From positions 1-48,614 of IMG/VR virus record IMGVR_UViG_3300010399_000012: a DNA stretch of 48,614 nt. One strand, written 5' to 3'. How positions within the stretch are numbered: the first letter of the stretch is position 1; every line of letters starts with the position of its first letter. Position numbers and translations under genes: made by a program. The DNA comes from a virus. Below, in pieces: positions 28,620 through 37,652 of this stretch. The notes under the pieces are model-generated. The model worked only from the letters and a program-made list of their open reading frames with translations, was not told where the DNA came from and searched no databases.

Positions 28620-31173
28620 TTGCGCTCTCCGTCCCACTCAGTCTCTTGATGTCCTGCCTGTTTTTCTCCGGCAGGTCGTGGAAATACCGGGCTATGGCTG
28701 CAACTTGATTTTCAAACAGGAACGGCGATGACATGGCCTCTGCGCGCTTCTGCTCAAAGCTGGATGATTTTTCCCTTGCTGCGGTCTGAACGGCACGCAT
28801 AGCATCCGGATCGGCATAGAAGTGCCGTGGGATCGTTTGAACGTGACCGTTCTTGTCTTCATAGCTCAGAACGTAGCTTGGGGCCTCGCCGCGGACATAG
28901 CGCTCACCTGTGTTTTTCACCTCGTCAATCCGGAGTTTCGACCGCTCTACATCCGTCCCGTTCAGATCTTTGATGGCAACCACAGCCTGAGCCGCGATGG
29001 CTTCAGCGACATTATCTACACCAGCATAGGCAGGCGATCGCTCAGGAGGATATTTCATCACGACCTTTGAGCCGTTGACCTCCGTTACTCCCCACGTCTT
29101 TTTCATGTCCTCGAGCGCAAGCTTCTTGCTCAAGGTCACATCGCCATTGCGAGCGAACTTCTCACGGAAACCTTCCTCATAATCACCCATCGCGCGTTGG
29201 CGCATATTGGGATCGAAGGCCAGCTTAGGGTCATTGAACGGTATCCATGAATTATCAAAGGCCCCCCTGATATCGCTATCCTTCAGCTCCTTCTTCACAA
29301 TGGTATTCATGTCCTCGGACTTGATCCGGGCCTTGACCGTCCGCTCGTATTCCGGAGTTCGTTCTTCCATGATGCGCGCAGTAGCTTCAGCCGCGGTCAT
29401 GCCCCGGTCATAGACGTAATGCCGGAACGTATTTGCCGCCTCGGTCAGCTTCTCGCCGCCCGTGGCGCCGGCAAAGATATCCGGATAGCGACCACCAACC
29501 AGATTGGCCGCCGTCTGTAGCGCGCCCTCAACCCGCTTGGCATCGGGCGAGAACATAGCCCCCTGCATGGCAACCGCAGCGCTGGCAGGCACGATCCCGG
29601 TTTTCTCAGCGATCGTTTGCAGCGCCTGCATGTTGCCGCCGAGCGACCTGAAACCAGCGTCCGCAGCGTCTTTATGGCCCTTATCCACAGGGTTCCATGG
29701 GAAGTCCGGGTTGGCCATTGCCTGCCCGAACGCCGTCACATCAGCCAGGCCCTTGTCGCGCGATGCGATCTGTCCCTGCAGCTTCATGATGTCGCCGGCA
29801 TCCTTTAGCCAGCCTTCCTGCCGAGCCTTCTGGACGTCCGCAATTCCGGCCGTACCGTCGATAATGCCGGTCTGCATGGTATTGAAACGGTCGTTATAGG
29901 TCGCTGTTGCCGCCGCAGCTTCCGCCGCAGACTGCTTATGCAGTTCGATTTCAGCCCGGCCGGCGAGCTGGGGCCGCTGATCCGCGGGAATGTTTGCAAA
30001 CCGCGGATCAGGAGCATGCAACCCCTGCACCGGCCCGTCACCCGAACTGCGAACCAATGCCGCCTCAGCCAGCCGGCGGCTTTCGTTGACGCCGTTATTG
30101 TGCCCCTTCAGTCCCTCTATCGAGCGCGCCAGCGCCTCCGTGTCTCCTGACTTGGCCGCAGACACCACCGAGGCCGGCAGGCTCCCATAGTTATAGGCCA
30201 CGGACCCCAGCGCGGCCTGCTGGTTGGGGTTCAGCTTGTTGAAGGCTTCTTCGCCCACCGAGGATTTCACGCCGCCTAGAAACTCGGTAGAGCGCCGGGC
30301 AAGGTCTCTTTCAGCATCCGCGCGCGTTACCGTATCGCCTTGCTTGACCTGGCGGACCGAGCCATCGGCCGCCGTGATCGTGTCCGACCCGTAGCCAACA
30401 CGATGGGCGTTCACATCCCAATAGGTCGAGGACTTGAACCCTTCCTTGTCGCGCAGAACCTGCATCGTGCGATCGAGCGCGGTTCCGGAGAGACCCTTGT
30501 CGATGCCCCAGCCCTTGGCGATCCGTGCGGCCTCTTCTGGATTGCTTTTCAGGACCGACAGGTACCCGGCCGTCTCCAGCGTAGGCTTGACCGATTTGCG
30601 CAGTTCTTCCTTCTGGACCGGCGTCAAGGTTGAGGAATTGATCATCTCCTCAACGTCTTTGGCGAAGGGTTCGATCTGGGCCGGGCCGCCCTGAAGCACG
30701 CCCTGCTTGGCCGTCTCGAACCGCTCGCCGATCTTGACGCCCTGATAGCGCTGGCTTTCGGCAGCCTCAATGGTCGCTGCACCGACCGAGAACGATTCCC
30801 GCTTTGCCCTGATGCGCGCCTCGAACTCGCCGCGCTGGCTCTCCGGGATCTTCGTCAGCCATTCCTTTGACCGATCGTCATAGGTCTTGAGAAGGTTATC
30901 ATGCAATCCGGCGGCGCCTGGCTGCATGGTCTCCTTGGCCTTTTGGGTTTCCCCGGTCAGGCCAGCGCTGAACTCGTCAAACTGAATAAGCGACTGGAAG
31001 CGCTCCTGCTGCGCAACGCGATCGAAATAATGCGTCGTCAGTGACTGACCCTTGGTGCCGGCCTGCTCCAACGCGGCACCGACGGGAGAACCGGAAACGC
31101 CCGCGTAGGATACAACGCCACCAGGATCAAGGCCGCGGGTGGCGCCCGCTATGCGCGGAATAGTCGCCATCAA
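28606..31173 (-). CDS. Internal virion protein with lysozyme-like domain, 855 aa
   Basis: Residues about 230-370 are a phage lysozyme fold: VLRDKEGFKSSTYWDVNAHR with candidate catalytic Glu near 244, then VGYGSDTITA, and PNQQAALGSVAYNYGSLP. The Thr expected in T4-type enzymes is not at its usual place. The rest is helical. It would thin the peptidoglycan during DNA entry, as T7 gp16 does with its own lytic domain. Start ATG at 31173, overlapping the stop of the 166-aa gene. Confidence 0.75.
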   Translation of the reverse strand: MMATIPRIAGATRGLDPGGVVSYAGVSGSPVGAALEQAGTKGQSLTTHYFDRVAQQERFQSLIQFDEFSAGLTGETQKAKETMQPGAAGLHDNLLKTYDDRSKEWLTKIPESQRGEFEARIRAKRESFSVGAATIEAAESQRYQGVKIGERFETAKQGVLQGGPAQIEPFAKDVEEMINSSTLTPVQKEELRKSVKPTLETAGYLSVLKSNPEEAARIAKGWGIDKGLSGTALDRTMQVLRDKEGFKSSTYWDVNAHRVGYGSDTITAADGSVRQVKQGDTVTRADAERDLARRSTEFLGGVKSSVGEEAFNKLNPNQQAALGSVAYNYGSLPASVVSAAKSGDTEALARSIEGLKGHNNGVNESRRLAEAALVRSSGDGPVQGLHAPDPRFANIPADQRPQLAGRAEIELHKQSAAEAAAATATYNDRFNTMQTGIIDGTAGIADVQKARQEGWLKDAGDIMKLQGQIASRDKGLADVTAFGQAMANPDFPWNPVDKGHKDAADAGFRSLGGNMQALQTIAEKTGIVPASAAVAMQGAMFSPDAKRVEGALQTAANLVGGRYPDIFAGATGGEKLTEAANTFRHYVYDRGMTAAEATARIMEERTPEYERTVKARIKSEDMNTIVKKELKDSDIRGAFDNSWIPFNDPKLAFDPNMRQRAMGDYEEGFREKFARNGDVTLSKKLALEDMKKTWGVTEVNGSKVVMKYPPERSPAYAGVDNVAEAIAAQAVVAIKDLNGTDVERSKLRIDEVKNTGERYVRGEAPSYVLSYEDKNGHVQTIPRHFYADPDAMRAVQTAAREKSSSFEQKRAEAMSSPFLFENQVAAIARYFHDLPEKNRQDIKRLSGTESANAVP

Positions 31174-31670
31174 TACAACCCGCCCGTGCCGGTCGTAGAG
31201 AACCCTGAGCCGCCGAACTTGATAGCCGAGCGCGGTGTATAGAGCTGCGTCAGACCGCTCGCGACATTGGTCGCCGCGCCGATATAGCCGGCCTGCTGCT
31301 TCTGCTCGCCCTGCATCTTGGCCAGTTCGCCTTGCGTGATCAGATTGTTCTGCTTGATGGTCGATCCAAACCTGATAGCATCGATGTCCATTTGCGACTG
31401 GATGGCATTATCAGCCAGAACTTCAGTCGGCGAACCAGTCAGCGAAACACCAGAACCCGCGACCTGCACCAACGCCGCCGAAGCTGCCCGCCGGTTCTTG
31501 TCCGCAACGCGCGTCGCTTCATAGCCGGAGGCCTGTCGCTCATATTCAGCAGACTGCTGATAGGCCCGCTGTTGGGCCTCACCAGCCGCAGCCGCCTGAT
31601 TGCCCTGCATGATCGAGCCGATGGCTGCCAAACCTGTGGTAGCCAGCATCAGCGGAGCCATGGCGCACAT
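31170..31670 (-). CDS. Internal virion protein, gp14-like, 166 aa
   Basis: The N-terminal hydrophobic segment (PLMLATTGLAAIGSIMQG) is followed by an Ala/Gln-rich helix (NQAAAAGEAQQRAYQQSAEY) and a Gly-rich end. Small proteins of this layout lie between the tail tube and ejection genes of T7-like phages and are ejected into the outer membrane. The start overlaps the tail tube B stop (TAATG). Confidence 0.65.
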   Translation of the reverse strand: MCAMAPLMLATTGLAAIGSIMQGNQAAAAGEAQQRAYQQSAEYERQASGYEATRVADKNRRAASAALVQVAGSGVSLTGSPTEVLADNAIQSQMDIDAIRFGSTIKQNNLITQGELAKMQGEQKQQAGYIGAATNVASGLTQLYTPRSAIKFGGSGFSTTGTGGLY

Positions 31671-33931
31671 TACGAGCCCTCGCTATCAAAGCCGGGGATG
31701 AGCGCACGGACGGTACACGGCACAGGATCCGGCGCCTCGATGCGAATGCGACCCTGCCCTTCCCAAGTATCGTCAAGCTTCACTTCATCCAGGTTTCCGG
31801 TGTAGAGCGAAACCAGATCAGCCGGTGCAGCGACCGTGTTCCGCCCCGCCGCCTGTAGATCGAAGTCATCCCGAGATGCCGATCGAACATAGATGTTGGC
31901 GGTTTCCAGAACCGAGAAGATCACCGAGTTGATGCGCTTGCGCCGGCCGACGACCGAGCCGTCCTTGCCGCCGACGTCAAGTTCCAGCGTCTCGGCAATC
32001 GCATTGTAGGGTAGGCCGACATGCCATTTCGACGCCTCAACCGGAATGGAGACCTCGCCTCCGGTCACGATCAGATCACGGTAGATAATCCCGTCCGCAA
32101 GCGCGACCACGGTTTCTCCTTCGAGATGAGCAAGCCCCGTCACCAGCGATAGCGGGGCGCCGTCATAGCTCAGGCCGCAATCCACCAGGAAGGCGTCCTC
32201 AATCTCTCCATATTCAAATGGCGGCTGCATCACTTCGATATAGCGCCGTGTTTGTCCGTCGATCGTGCGCTTGACCACGAGCCAGACATCATCGGGGCCG
32301 GACTGACCCGGAGAAGTAGCAACCCATTCGATCACGGCGTCGCCACCGTCAAACGAGCCGCCGACCTTCTGCCGATGCCAGCCGCGCACGTTCTGATCGG
32401 CCTCATAGGTCAGGCCGCCGATCTCGCCACTATCGAGCCCCATCCAGAAGATTTGATCGGTTTCGCTCTGATAGCAGATCGAGGAAATCCCCCGCTTTGG
32501 AATGTGCTCGGATATGATGCTGATCGGCGAGGTCGAATAGCCGTTCTTCTCCAGGGAGAAGTTCATCTCGACCAGCGACTTGCGGTCAAACCCTACATAA
32601 ACGAACGTGGACCCGGCCTTTACCGGAGGAATGCTGCAACAACGCTTGGTCGGAGACCCCCGGTTCTTGAACTTCGAGGACGTCAGCGCTTCGTTGTTGC
32701 CGCCGCCCGACATTGTTCGAACGCCCCCGACGGTTCCGATGATCAGGAAACCATCAGATTCCTCCAGCCATGTGATGTCGTTGGTGCTGGCCTGATTAAA
32801 CGCGATCGCGTCATCGTCATCGGCGCCGGCGCGCAGGCTGGTAAAATCGAAGGTCTTGGAGCCATAGATCGAGAACTTCTTGCCGAACATCAGCCGTTCT
32901 TCGAAGATAGCACAGGACCGCGGGTAGCCGGCGACACCATCGAAATCCCCGATTGACCAGCGATATGACTTGTTGCCGGAACCAACGACCTCAGCGGGAA
33001 AGGTCTGCACCACGAGAGCACCCGCGGATGTTGGTCCACCCACCGAGACAATGCGCGCAACCCCGTACCCGGAATGTAGGTACAGCCATTTGACGCCGTA
33101 ATTGTCGTCGTGCGCAGGCGTTCCGTCATAATTTTCAGCCTGCTCACCCGCCCCGTCCCATTCCTCACCTTCCAGATGGGTCGGTGCCGTCCCACCCATG
33201 CGGATTTTTCCGGTAACCGCGGCTGGCTCGGTAGCCTGATAGACGTTGCCATTATGCCGTCGCGTGAGCCCCGTAACACTGCTATTCGTCAGAAAGCCAC
33301 CGGCTTCCCATGGCTTCCATGTCTCATAGGTCTCGACCTGGATTTTGACCAGTTGCCCGACCATGTCGGCCGTGAATACGTCAGTATCCGATGTCAGCGT
33401 GACGGTGCCGGTTGTGGCGCTGGCATACATCTTGTTCGTCGTGGTCGTGTTCTGAGCGGCAAACGGCCCGTCATTGAAAACCTGAAACTGGATTTCCCAA
33501 TCGGTATTGCTCGATCGAACGATCTTGCCGGGCGTGTAGTCCGGATGAACCACATAAAGCGCGTCGCCGGATTGCTGGAATTGCAGATCGGGAACGTCCG
33601 CAATGGCCCATGGCGTTACTACCTCTACCACGTCAAAGCCATCCATGACTGGACCGCCATAGGCATAGACGCGGAAGTAAAGATCTCCAAAGAACAGCAT
33701 GTAAGCCTGCTCTTCGGAGAAGATGAACGGATATGGCCGTTCCTGTCCCGAAAGCTTGGTTTCGCCAGCGAAGTACGTCCCGCCTCGCTTGCGGATACCG
33801 CCATGCGGCATGGTGATGAAGTTCTCGCACAGCTTCAGCGCCGAGCGGTACAGATCGAGCGAGGCCCGCGCATGTAGCCGTGGCGATATTTCTCCTCTGA
33901 CAAAGCTATCTTGGCTGGGAAACAGCGTCAT
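31670..33931 (-). CDS. Tail tubular protein B (nozzle), 753 aa
   Basis: The N-terminal signature FVRGEISPRLHARASLDLYR, ENFITMPHGGIRKRGGTYF is diagnostic of the nozzle proteins of podoviruses with this virion type (T7 gp12-like). A beta-propeller-like body follows (KTFDFTSLRAGADDDDAIAF, WHRQKVGG). It builds the tip of the short tail. Start ATG at 33931, overlapping the stop of tail tube A. Confidence 0.85.
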   Translation of the reverse strand: MTLFPSQDSFVRGEISPRLHARASLDLYRSALKLCENFITMPHGGIRKRGGTYFAGETKLSGQERPYPFIFSEEQAYMLFFGDLYFRVYAYGGPVMDGFDVVEVVTPWAIADVPDLQFQQSGDALYVVHPDYTPGKIVRSSNTDWEIQFQVFNDGPFAAQNTTTTNKMYASATTGTVTLTSDTDVFTADMVGQLVKIQVETYETWKPWEAGGFLTNSSVTGLTRRHNGNVYQATEPAAVTGKIRMGGTAPTHLEGEEWDGAGEQAENYDGTPAHDDNYGVKWLYLHSGYGVARIVSVGGPTSAGALVVQTFPAEVVGSGNKSYRWSIGDFDGVAGYPRSCAIFEERLMFGKKFSIYGSKTFDFTSLRAGADDDDAIAFNQASTNDITWLEESDGFLIIGTVGGVRTMSGGGNNEALTSSKFKNRGSPTKRCCSIPPVKAGSTFVYVGFDRKSLVEMNFSLEKNGYSTSPISIISEHIPKRGISSICYQSETDQIFWMGLDSGEIGGLTYEADQNVRGWHRQKVGGSFDGGDAVIEWVATSPGQSGPDDVWLVVKRTIDGQTRRYIEVMQPPFEYGEIEDAFLVDCGLSYDGAPLSLVTGLAHLEGETVVALADGIIYRDLIVTGGEVSIPVEASKWHVGLPYNAIAETLELDVGGKDGSVVGRRKRINSVIFSVLETANIYVRSASRDDFDLQAAGRNTVAAPADLVSLYTGNLDEVKLDDTWEGQGRIRIEAPDPVPCTVRALIPGFDSEGS

Positions 33932-34530
33932 CTAACGTCCGACATGTCGCCGCGCTCTTCGGCCCAGGTGCGGGAACCGGAGATCGAGCTTGAAACAATG
34001 GCGTTGATCCGTCGCGCTTCCGAAATAGCCTCGTTGTAAACCAGTTGCGCGCCTTGCAGCACGCTCGGTTTATTGGTCAGCGGCATGGCGATCTTCATGG
34101 CCAGCCGCGCGGCAAACGCTTCCACGAACAACGGATCCCAATCAGACGGGTCGGTCAGGTTGCCGATGTAGCGAATGATCCGAGGACCGGAGTAGTTGGT
34201 CAGGATCAGCGTGCCTTCCTGCTTGAACGGCAGACGCAAGCCGGAGGCCTCGCCATTGTCCGTCAAGGGAAGTACGCGAAGCGCATCGTCCGGTACCGTA
34301 TAACCATAGCGGTATTCATCGCTTGTCGGCGCGTCGTCCTCCGCATCCAGTTCAACCCGGAAGATCGCAAACGCCCACGATTGTTTGACCAGTTCGGACT
34401 GGCGAGTCGTCTCATAATGCAGGTTGAGCAGCCGCGCGGCTTTGTTGTCCTGATCGAGGCTGGAAATCGGTGCCTCAACAAGAATCCCAAGGGCCATATT
34501 GGCCACATCAACCGGCGTGAGCGCGACCAT
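33928..34530 (-). CDS. Tail tubular protein A (adaptor), 200 aa
   Basis: The pattern DVANMALGILVEAPISSLDQ, AARLLNLHYETTRQSELVKQ, YGYTVPDDALRVLPLTDNG and DPLFVEAFAARLAMKIAMPL is typical of the gp11-like ring adaptor between portal and nozzle. Confidence 0.85.
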   Translation of the reverse strand: MVALTPVDVANMALGILVEAPISSLDQDNKAARLLNLHYETTRQSELVKQSWAFAIFRVELDAEDDAPTSDEYRYGYTVPDDALRVLPLTDNGEASGLRLPFKQEGTLILTNYSGPRIIRYIGNLTDPSDWDPLFVEAFAARLAMKIAMPLTNKPSVLQGAQLVYNEAISEARRINAIVSSSISGSRTWAEERGDMSDVR

Positions 34531-34790
34531 CAGCTACCCTTCGCAATCACGTTGGGATGCAGGATCGGCCGTTTGCCTACTTCGCGTCGCTTCTGGCCAA
34601 AACGAGGCGGGCGATGCAGAGCAGCAGCAGGATCAGCAAAAGCACGCTTGAAGCCTTCCCGAGCACGCTCCAGCCGTTTCGGCTCAGATGTAGATCCAAC
34701 CGCAGGTTCAGGCTCGACAGCCGCCGGCTGTGCCACCGAATCAGTCTTGCGCGGCCTTCCAGGAGGATTACCCGTGCGAACATAGGGCAT
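34530..34790 (-). CDS. Basic small protein with AT-hook-like motif, 86 aa
   Basis: NPPGRPRKT (residues 8-16) is an AT-hook-like core, followed by a Pro/Ala linker and a basic C-terminal part (KRLERAREGFKRAFADPAAA, FGQKRREVGKR). It may bind packaged DNA or contact the adaptor. The small terminase has the related GNPGRPKGSRNK. Function unknown. Confidence 0.55.
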   Translation of the reverse strand: MPYVRTGNPPGRPRKTDSVAQPAAVEPEPAVGSTSEPKRLERAREGFKRAFADPAAALHRPPRFGQKRREVGKRPILHPNVIAKGS

Positions 34791-34793
34791 GGC

Positions 34794-35105
34794 CTATGCC
34801 TCGCCCGCCATCGCAACCCAGGCAGTCACAGTCCGTCCGCTAGCAAGGCCCGACACTCGGGCGCGGATGTGTAGGACTGGGACATTGCTGACGTTTAAAA
34901 ATGCTATCGCGTTTGCGTTCACAACGGCGCTCTGCAGCAAGGAAAAGTTGGTGCCGTCGAGAGAACCCTCCAGATATATCGTAGCACTCCCACTTGGAAT
35001 TGTTGCGATGTACTGAAGCACACAAGGGTACTTCAGCACGTCCGACGACGAAAGGACACTACCGCTCGTGTCCGAAGTAACCGCGTCAAGCGACTTAAGA
35101 GCCAT
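34794..35105 (-). CDS. Virion-associated protein, 103 aa
   Basis: A small all-beta protein (IPSGSATIYLEGSLDGTNFS, VSNVPVLHIRARVSGLASG) placed directly after the capsid gene. Likely a head decoration protein. No family was recognised. Confidence 0.55.
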   Translation of the reverse strand: MALKSLDAVTSDTSGSVLSSSDVLKYPCVLQYIATIPSGSATIYLEGSLDGTNFSLLQSAVVNANAIAFLNVSNVPVLHIRARVSGLASGRTVTAWVAMAGEA

Positions 35106-35135
35106 AAGGCAACCTTTCCTGATTTCATAACAAGT

Positions 35136-35157
35136 GAGAGGGCTCGTAAGCCCTCTC
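35136..35157. other. Strong hairpin after the capsid gene
   Basis: GAGAGGGCT (35136-35144) and AGCCCTCTC (35149-35157) pair perfectly over 9 bp with a 4-base loop. No T-tract follows on the minus strand, so it is either an inefficient terminator or a stability/processing hairpin that protects the 3' end of the capsid message. Confidence 0.5.
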
Positions 35158-35174
35158 TAAGTTTCTGATGTCTC

Positions 35175-36167
35175 TTACGTTTCGGTTGTGCGCAGAAACA
35201 CGAACCCCGTGTTCTTGATATCCGTCGCAGTCCGGTTCCAGTTGGCGCCGGCGGCCAGCTCGGTATCGGTCGGAAACACGCCAGCCACCGAAGCATGCAG
35301 CCAGTCGAAGCCGCGCGGATGCAGGATCATCTGCCGACGTGCAACCAGCTCGGTCACGCCGCCACCATGCGCCTGACGGGGCTTGCGATCGGTCTCGATC
35401 GGGCCGCCTTCAGTGTTGACCGGCAGTTCGTCGTAAACGACGGAGCCGGGCTTGAACATGATCGCGTTGTATTCGTTGGAGCCGGTCTTGGTGATACCGT
35501 CGTCAACGACCACACGAAGGCCCTGATAGGTCGGGATCATCATGCCACCCTGCTGGGAAGGCGGCATGTAGTCGATCAGGTCCGCCTTCTTCAGAACCTT
35601 CATCTGCTTGGAGTGCATCAGCACGCCCACGAACCGGTCGGCCTGGTCGCCCTGCAGGTAGGCAGCGTCGATCAGGTCGGTATCGGCAATGGTCGCGTTG
35701 GTGTCGCGGATCATATCGCTGGAGTCGTTCGTGATATTGTCCGCGAGCACGCCGGCCATGGAAGCGAGAACCATCTTCTTGATGGCGCGCTGCCAGTAGT
35801 CGGTCTGCCGGTCTGCAATCACCTTGCCGGGGTCCTCGCCTGCCAGAACGGCAGTCAGGTCCGGATAGGCCCACGCCTGAGCGCGCATCTGGCGAAGCGC
35901 GGTCTCGGAGCGGGTGAGCAGCTTCTTGGTCTCGATCGAGTCGGACGGATCGTCGTTGATCGGCTCAGAAGCATCGTTCGTGATGTCCTTCCAACCCGGA
36001 AGCTCCACGAACTTTCCGCCATCACCAAACTTTCCGGTGATCATGGGATCCGTGCCGAGCAAGCCGGCCTGGAAGATATCGAGGTTTTCGACGTGCTTCT
36101 CAAATGAGTAGCGCGCGTAGGGGAGCGGCAGGATTACGTCAGAAATCCTGGTATATGCGTCAGACAT
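35175..36167 (-). CDS. Major capsid protein, 330 aa
   Basis: Size, position between scaffold and tail genes and the pattern ISDVILPLPYARYSFEKHVE, ALRQMRAQAWAYPDLTAVLA, LMHSKQMKVLKKADLIDYMP and QGGMMIPTYQGLRVVVDDGI are typical for major coat proteins of the HK97 fold, of the family found in T7-like temperate podoviruses. A small hairpin (36175-36191) lies just upstream. Confidence 0.8.
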   Translation of the reverse strand: MSDAYTRISDVILPLPYARYSFEKHVENLDIFQAGLLGTDPMITGKFGDGGKFVELPGWKDITNDASEPINDDPSDSIETKKLLTRSETALRQMRAQAWAYPDLTAVLAGEDPGKVIADRQTDYWQRAIKKMVLASMAGVLADNITNDSSDMIRDTNATIADTDLIDAAYLQGDQADRFVGVLMHSKQMKVLKKADLIDYMPPSQQGGMMIPTYQGLRVVVDDGITKTGSNEYNAIMFKPGSVVYDELPVNTEGGPIETDRKPRQAHGGGVTELVARRQMILHPRGFDWLHASVAGVFPTDTELAAGANWNRTATDIKNTGFVFLRTTET

Positions 36168-36202
36168 TTTGGTAGCCCTTCAAGGAAGGGCGCGACAACA
36201 CG

Positions 36203-37078
36203 TTATGGGCGCTTTGCGCTAACCCAATGATCCGGATTCAGTCCGGCCTCGCGTGCCAATCGTCGCGCCTTGTCAGGGTCGCTTTTCACCAGGGCTGATA
36301 TTTCCGTGAGATTCTTTTCACCCTTGAACGGGTTAGGCCCGCCAGGAGCATCGCCACCGTCGATCCGGTCCTCGGCAAACATCTTCTCGCCGATTTGGGA
36401 AAACGCCACCGCAAGAGCAGGATCGGTCAAGGCGCCATCGTGCATGATGATGCCGGACTTCTTGAAGCTCTCGACAAGCCCGAGCTTTTTCAAGGCGCGG
36501 TTTGCCATCTCGTGCTTGGTCTTGAAGCCCTCGGAATCCTGAGGTCCCCAATCCTTCACGAGCGCGTCGGCGGTTGTTTCGACAGCCTTGGTCAGAGCAG
36601 TCACATGCGCCTTGGCCTGTTCGGCCTGAGCGAGTGCGAACTGATCGTGCAAGGTCTGAGCCTGACGACCATTCAGCCCCGCCTGGTGCGCCCACGTCTT
36701 GAAGGAGCCCGCGAGGGCCTCATCATACGGGAGATCACTGGGCAGGCCATCCGGCCGCTTGAACTCATAGGCATCCGGCTTTTCAGGACGGCCGATCTTG
36801 GAATAGAAAGCGTTCCATTCCGTCTCGGACGCGTCGTCGGCCGGCTTCGTCACGCTTGAACCTATCTTCTGCTCAGCGTGGAAGGCGGCCCTAGCCACAT
36901 CATCTACGGACTTATAGCCCTTTGTCTCGACCCATTTCCGGGTGCCTTCATCTTGAAGACCGGCGAAAGGCGATGCTGCTGCAGCGGCGGACCCGTTATC
37001 CGCTCCAGCGTTTTGCGTATCGGGGGCGCCCGCCGACTGACCTGCGTCAGCCACGGACCCCGCATCAGCGGTAGTCAT
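36203..37078 (-). CDS. Capsid scaffolding protein, 291 aa
   Basis: Acidic, Ala-rich disordered N-terminus (about 40 residues) followed by helices (KGYKSVDDVARAAFHAEQKI, AQTLHDQFALAQAEQAKAHV), and a C-terminus rich in Pro, Gly and Lys. It precedes the capsid gene as scaffolding genes do. It would guide prohead assembly and be released afterwards. Confidence 0.75.
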   Translation of the reverse strand: MTTADAGSVADAGQSAGAPDTQNAGADNGSAAAAASPFAGLQDEGTRKWVETKGYKSVDDVARAAFHAEQKIGSSVTKPADDASETEWNAFYSKIGRPEKPDAYEFKRPDGLPSDLPYDEALAGSFKTWAHQAGLNGRQAQTLHDQFALAQAEQAKAHVTALTKAVETTADALVKDWGPQDSEGFKTKHEMANRALKKLGLVESFKKSGIIMHDGALTDPALAVAFSQIGEKMFAEDRIDGGDAPGGPNPFKGEKNLTEISALVKSDPDKARRLAREAGLNPDHWVSAKRP

Positions 37079-37101
37079 GTGTTAGTTCCTTGGTTGGAGG
37101 C

Positions 37102-37404
37102 TTAATCCTCGGCAAACCCAAAGCGTGCGACCCGCTCCAGGCGGAGCATTTCGCTTTCGTTCAGGCTGGCGAAGCTTGAGATGTACTGAAACAGCGAGCG
37201 GCGCCCGTTCTGTTCAGCACAAAATATGTCGAAGCCGGCGGCTGAGCCGGTATCGGAAATCCATTTGGCGAGACTCGGCACCTGATAGAAGCCAGCCTCA
37301 ACCGCCATGTCAGCAAGTACGGTAGCGCCATCCCCGTTGCGCGGATTGTCGCTGAATAGTCTCGCATAGGAGAGCCTGACCGCAGCTTGCTGCTCTTCGG
37401 TCAT
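37102..37404 (-). CDS. Bbp19-like phage protein, 100 aa
   Basis: The pattern YARLFSDNPRNGDGATVLAD, MAVEAGFYQVPS and GRRSLFQYISSFASLNES is like the small Bbp19 family between portal and capsid genes. Function unknown, presumably structural or assembly-related. The stop of the previous gene overlaps the start. Confidence 0.65.
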   Translation of the reverse strand: MTEEQQAAVRLSYARLFSDNPRNGDGATVLADMAVEAGFYQVPSLAKWISDTGSAAGFDIFCAEQNGRRSLFQYISSFASLNESEMLRLERVARFGFAED

Positions 37405-37652
37405 CAGTCCTGCTCAACATTGTTTATGAGAACCCGGTGCTGCAAAATGGAGAGAGCGCTATTCAACTGATGCAGCCAGCCGCTACTCAACCCAGACCAT
37501 TCCGTCGAAATACAGCCATCGGGTTTGACGCCAGCTATACCGACAGCTTGAATCTCTCCGTCTTTGGCGCGCTTAAGCCACTCTTCCAAAGTTCTAATAA
37601 CGCCATCGTCGGTCTGCGGCTTGGCGAATTGCACTTCGCGGATATTAGACAT
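37404..37652 (-). CDS. Conserved phage hypothetical protein, 82 aa
   Basis: TLEEWLKRAKDGEIQAVGIA and CISTEWSGLSSGWLHQLNSA (followed by LSIL) are hallmarks of a short conserved phage family. Its place between portal and Bbp19-like genes is conserved in related phages, I believe. Function unknown. Confidence 0.6.
   Translation of the reverse strand: MSNIREVQFAKPQTDDGVIRTLEEWLKRAKDGEIQAVGIAGVKPDGCISTEWSGLSSGWLHQLNSALSILQHRVLINNVEQD

Noticed and set aside
29680-29688. Perfect DnaA box TTATCCACA in the internal virion gene
   Set aside because: A single 9-mer in coding DNA without iterons or AT-rich DNA around it; such a match is not rare in 48 kb.
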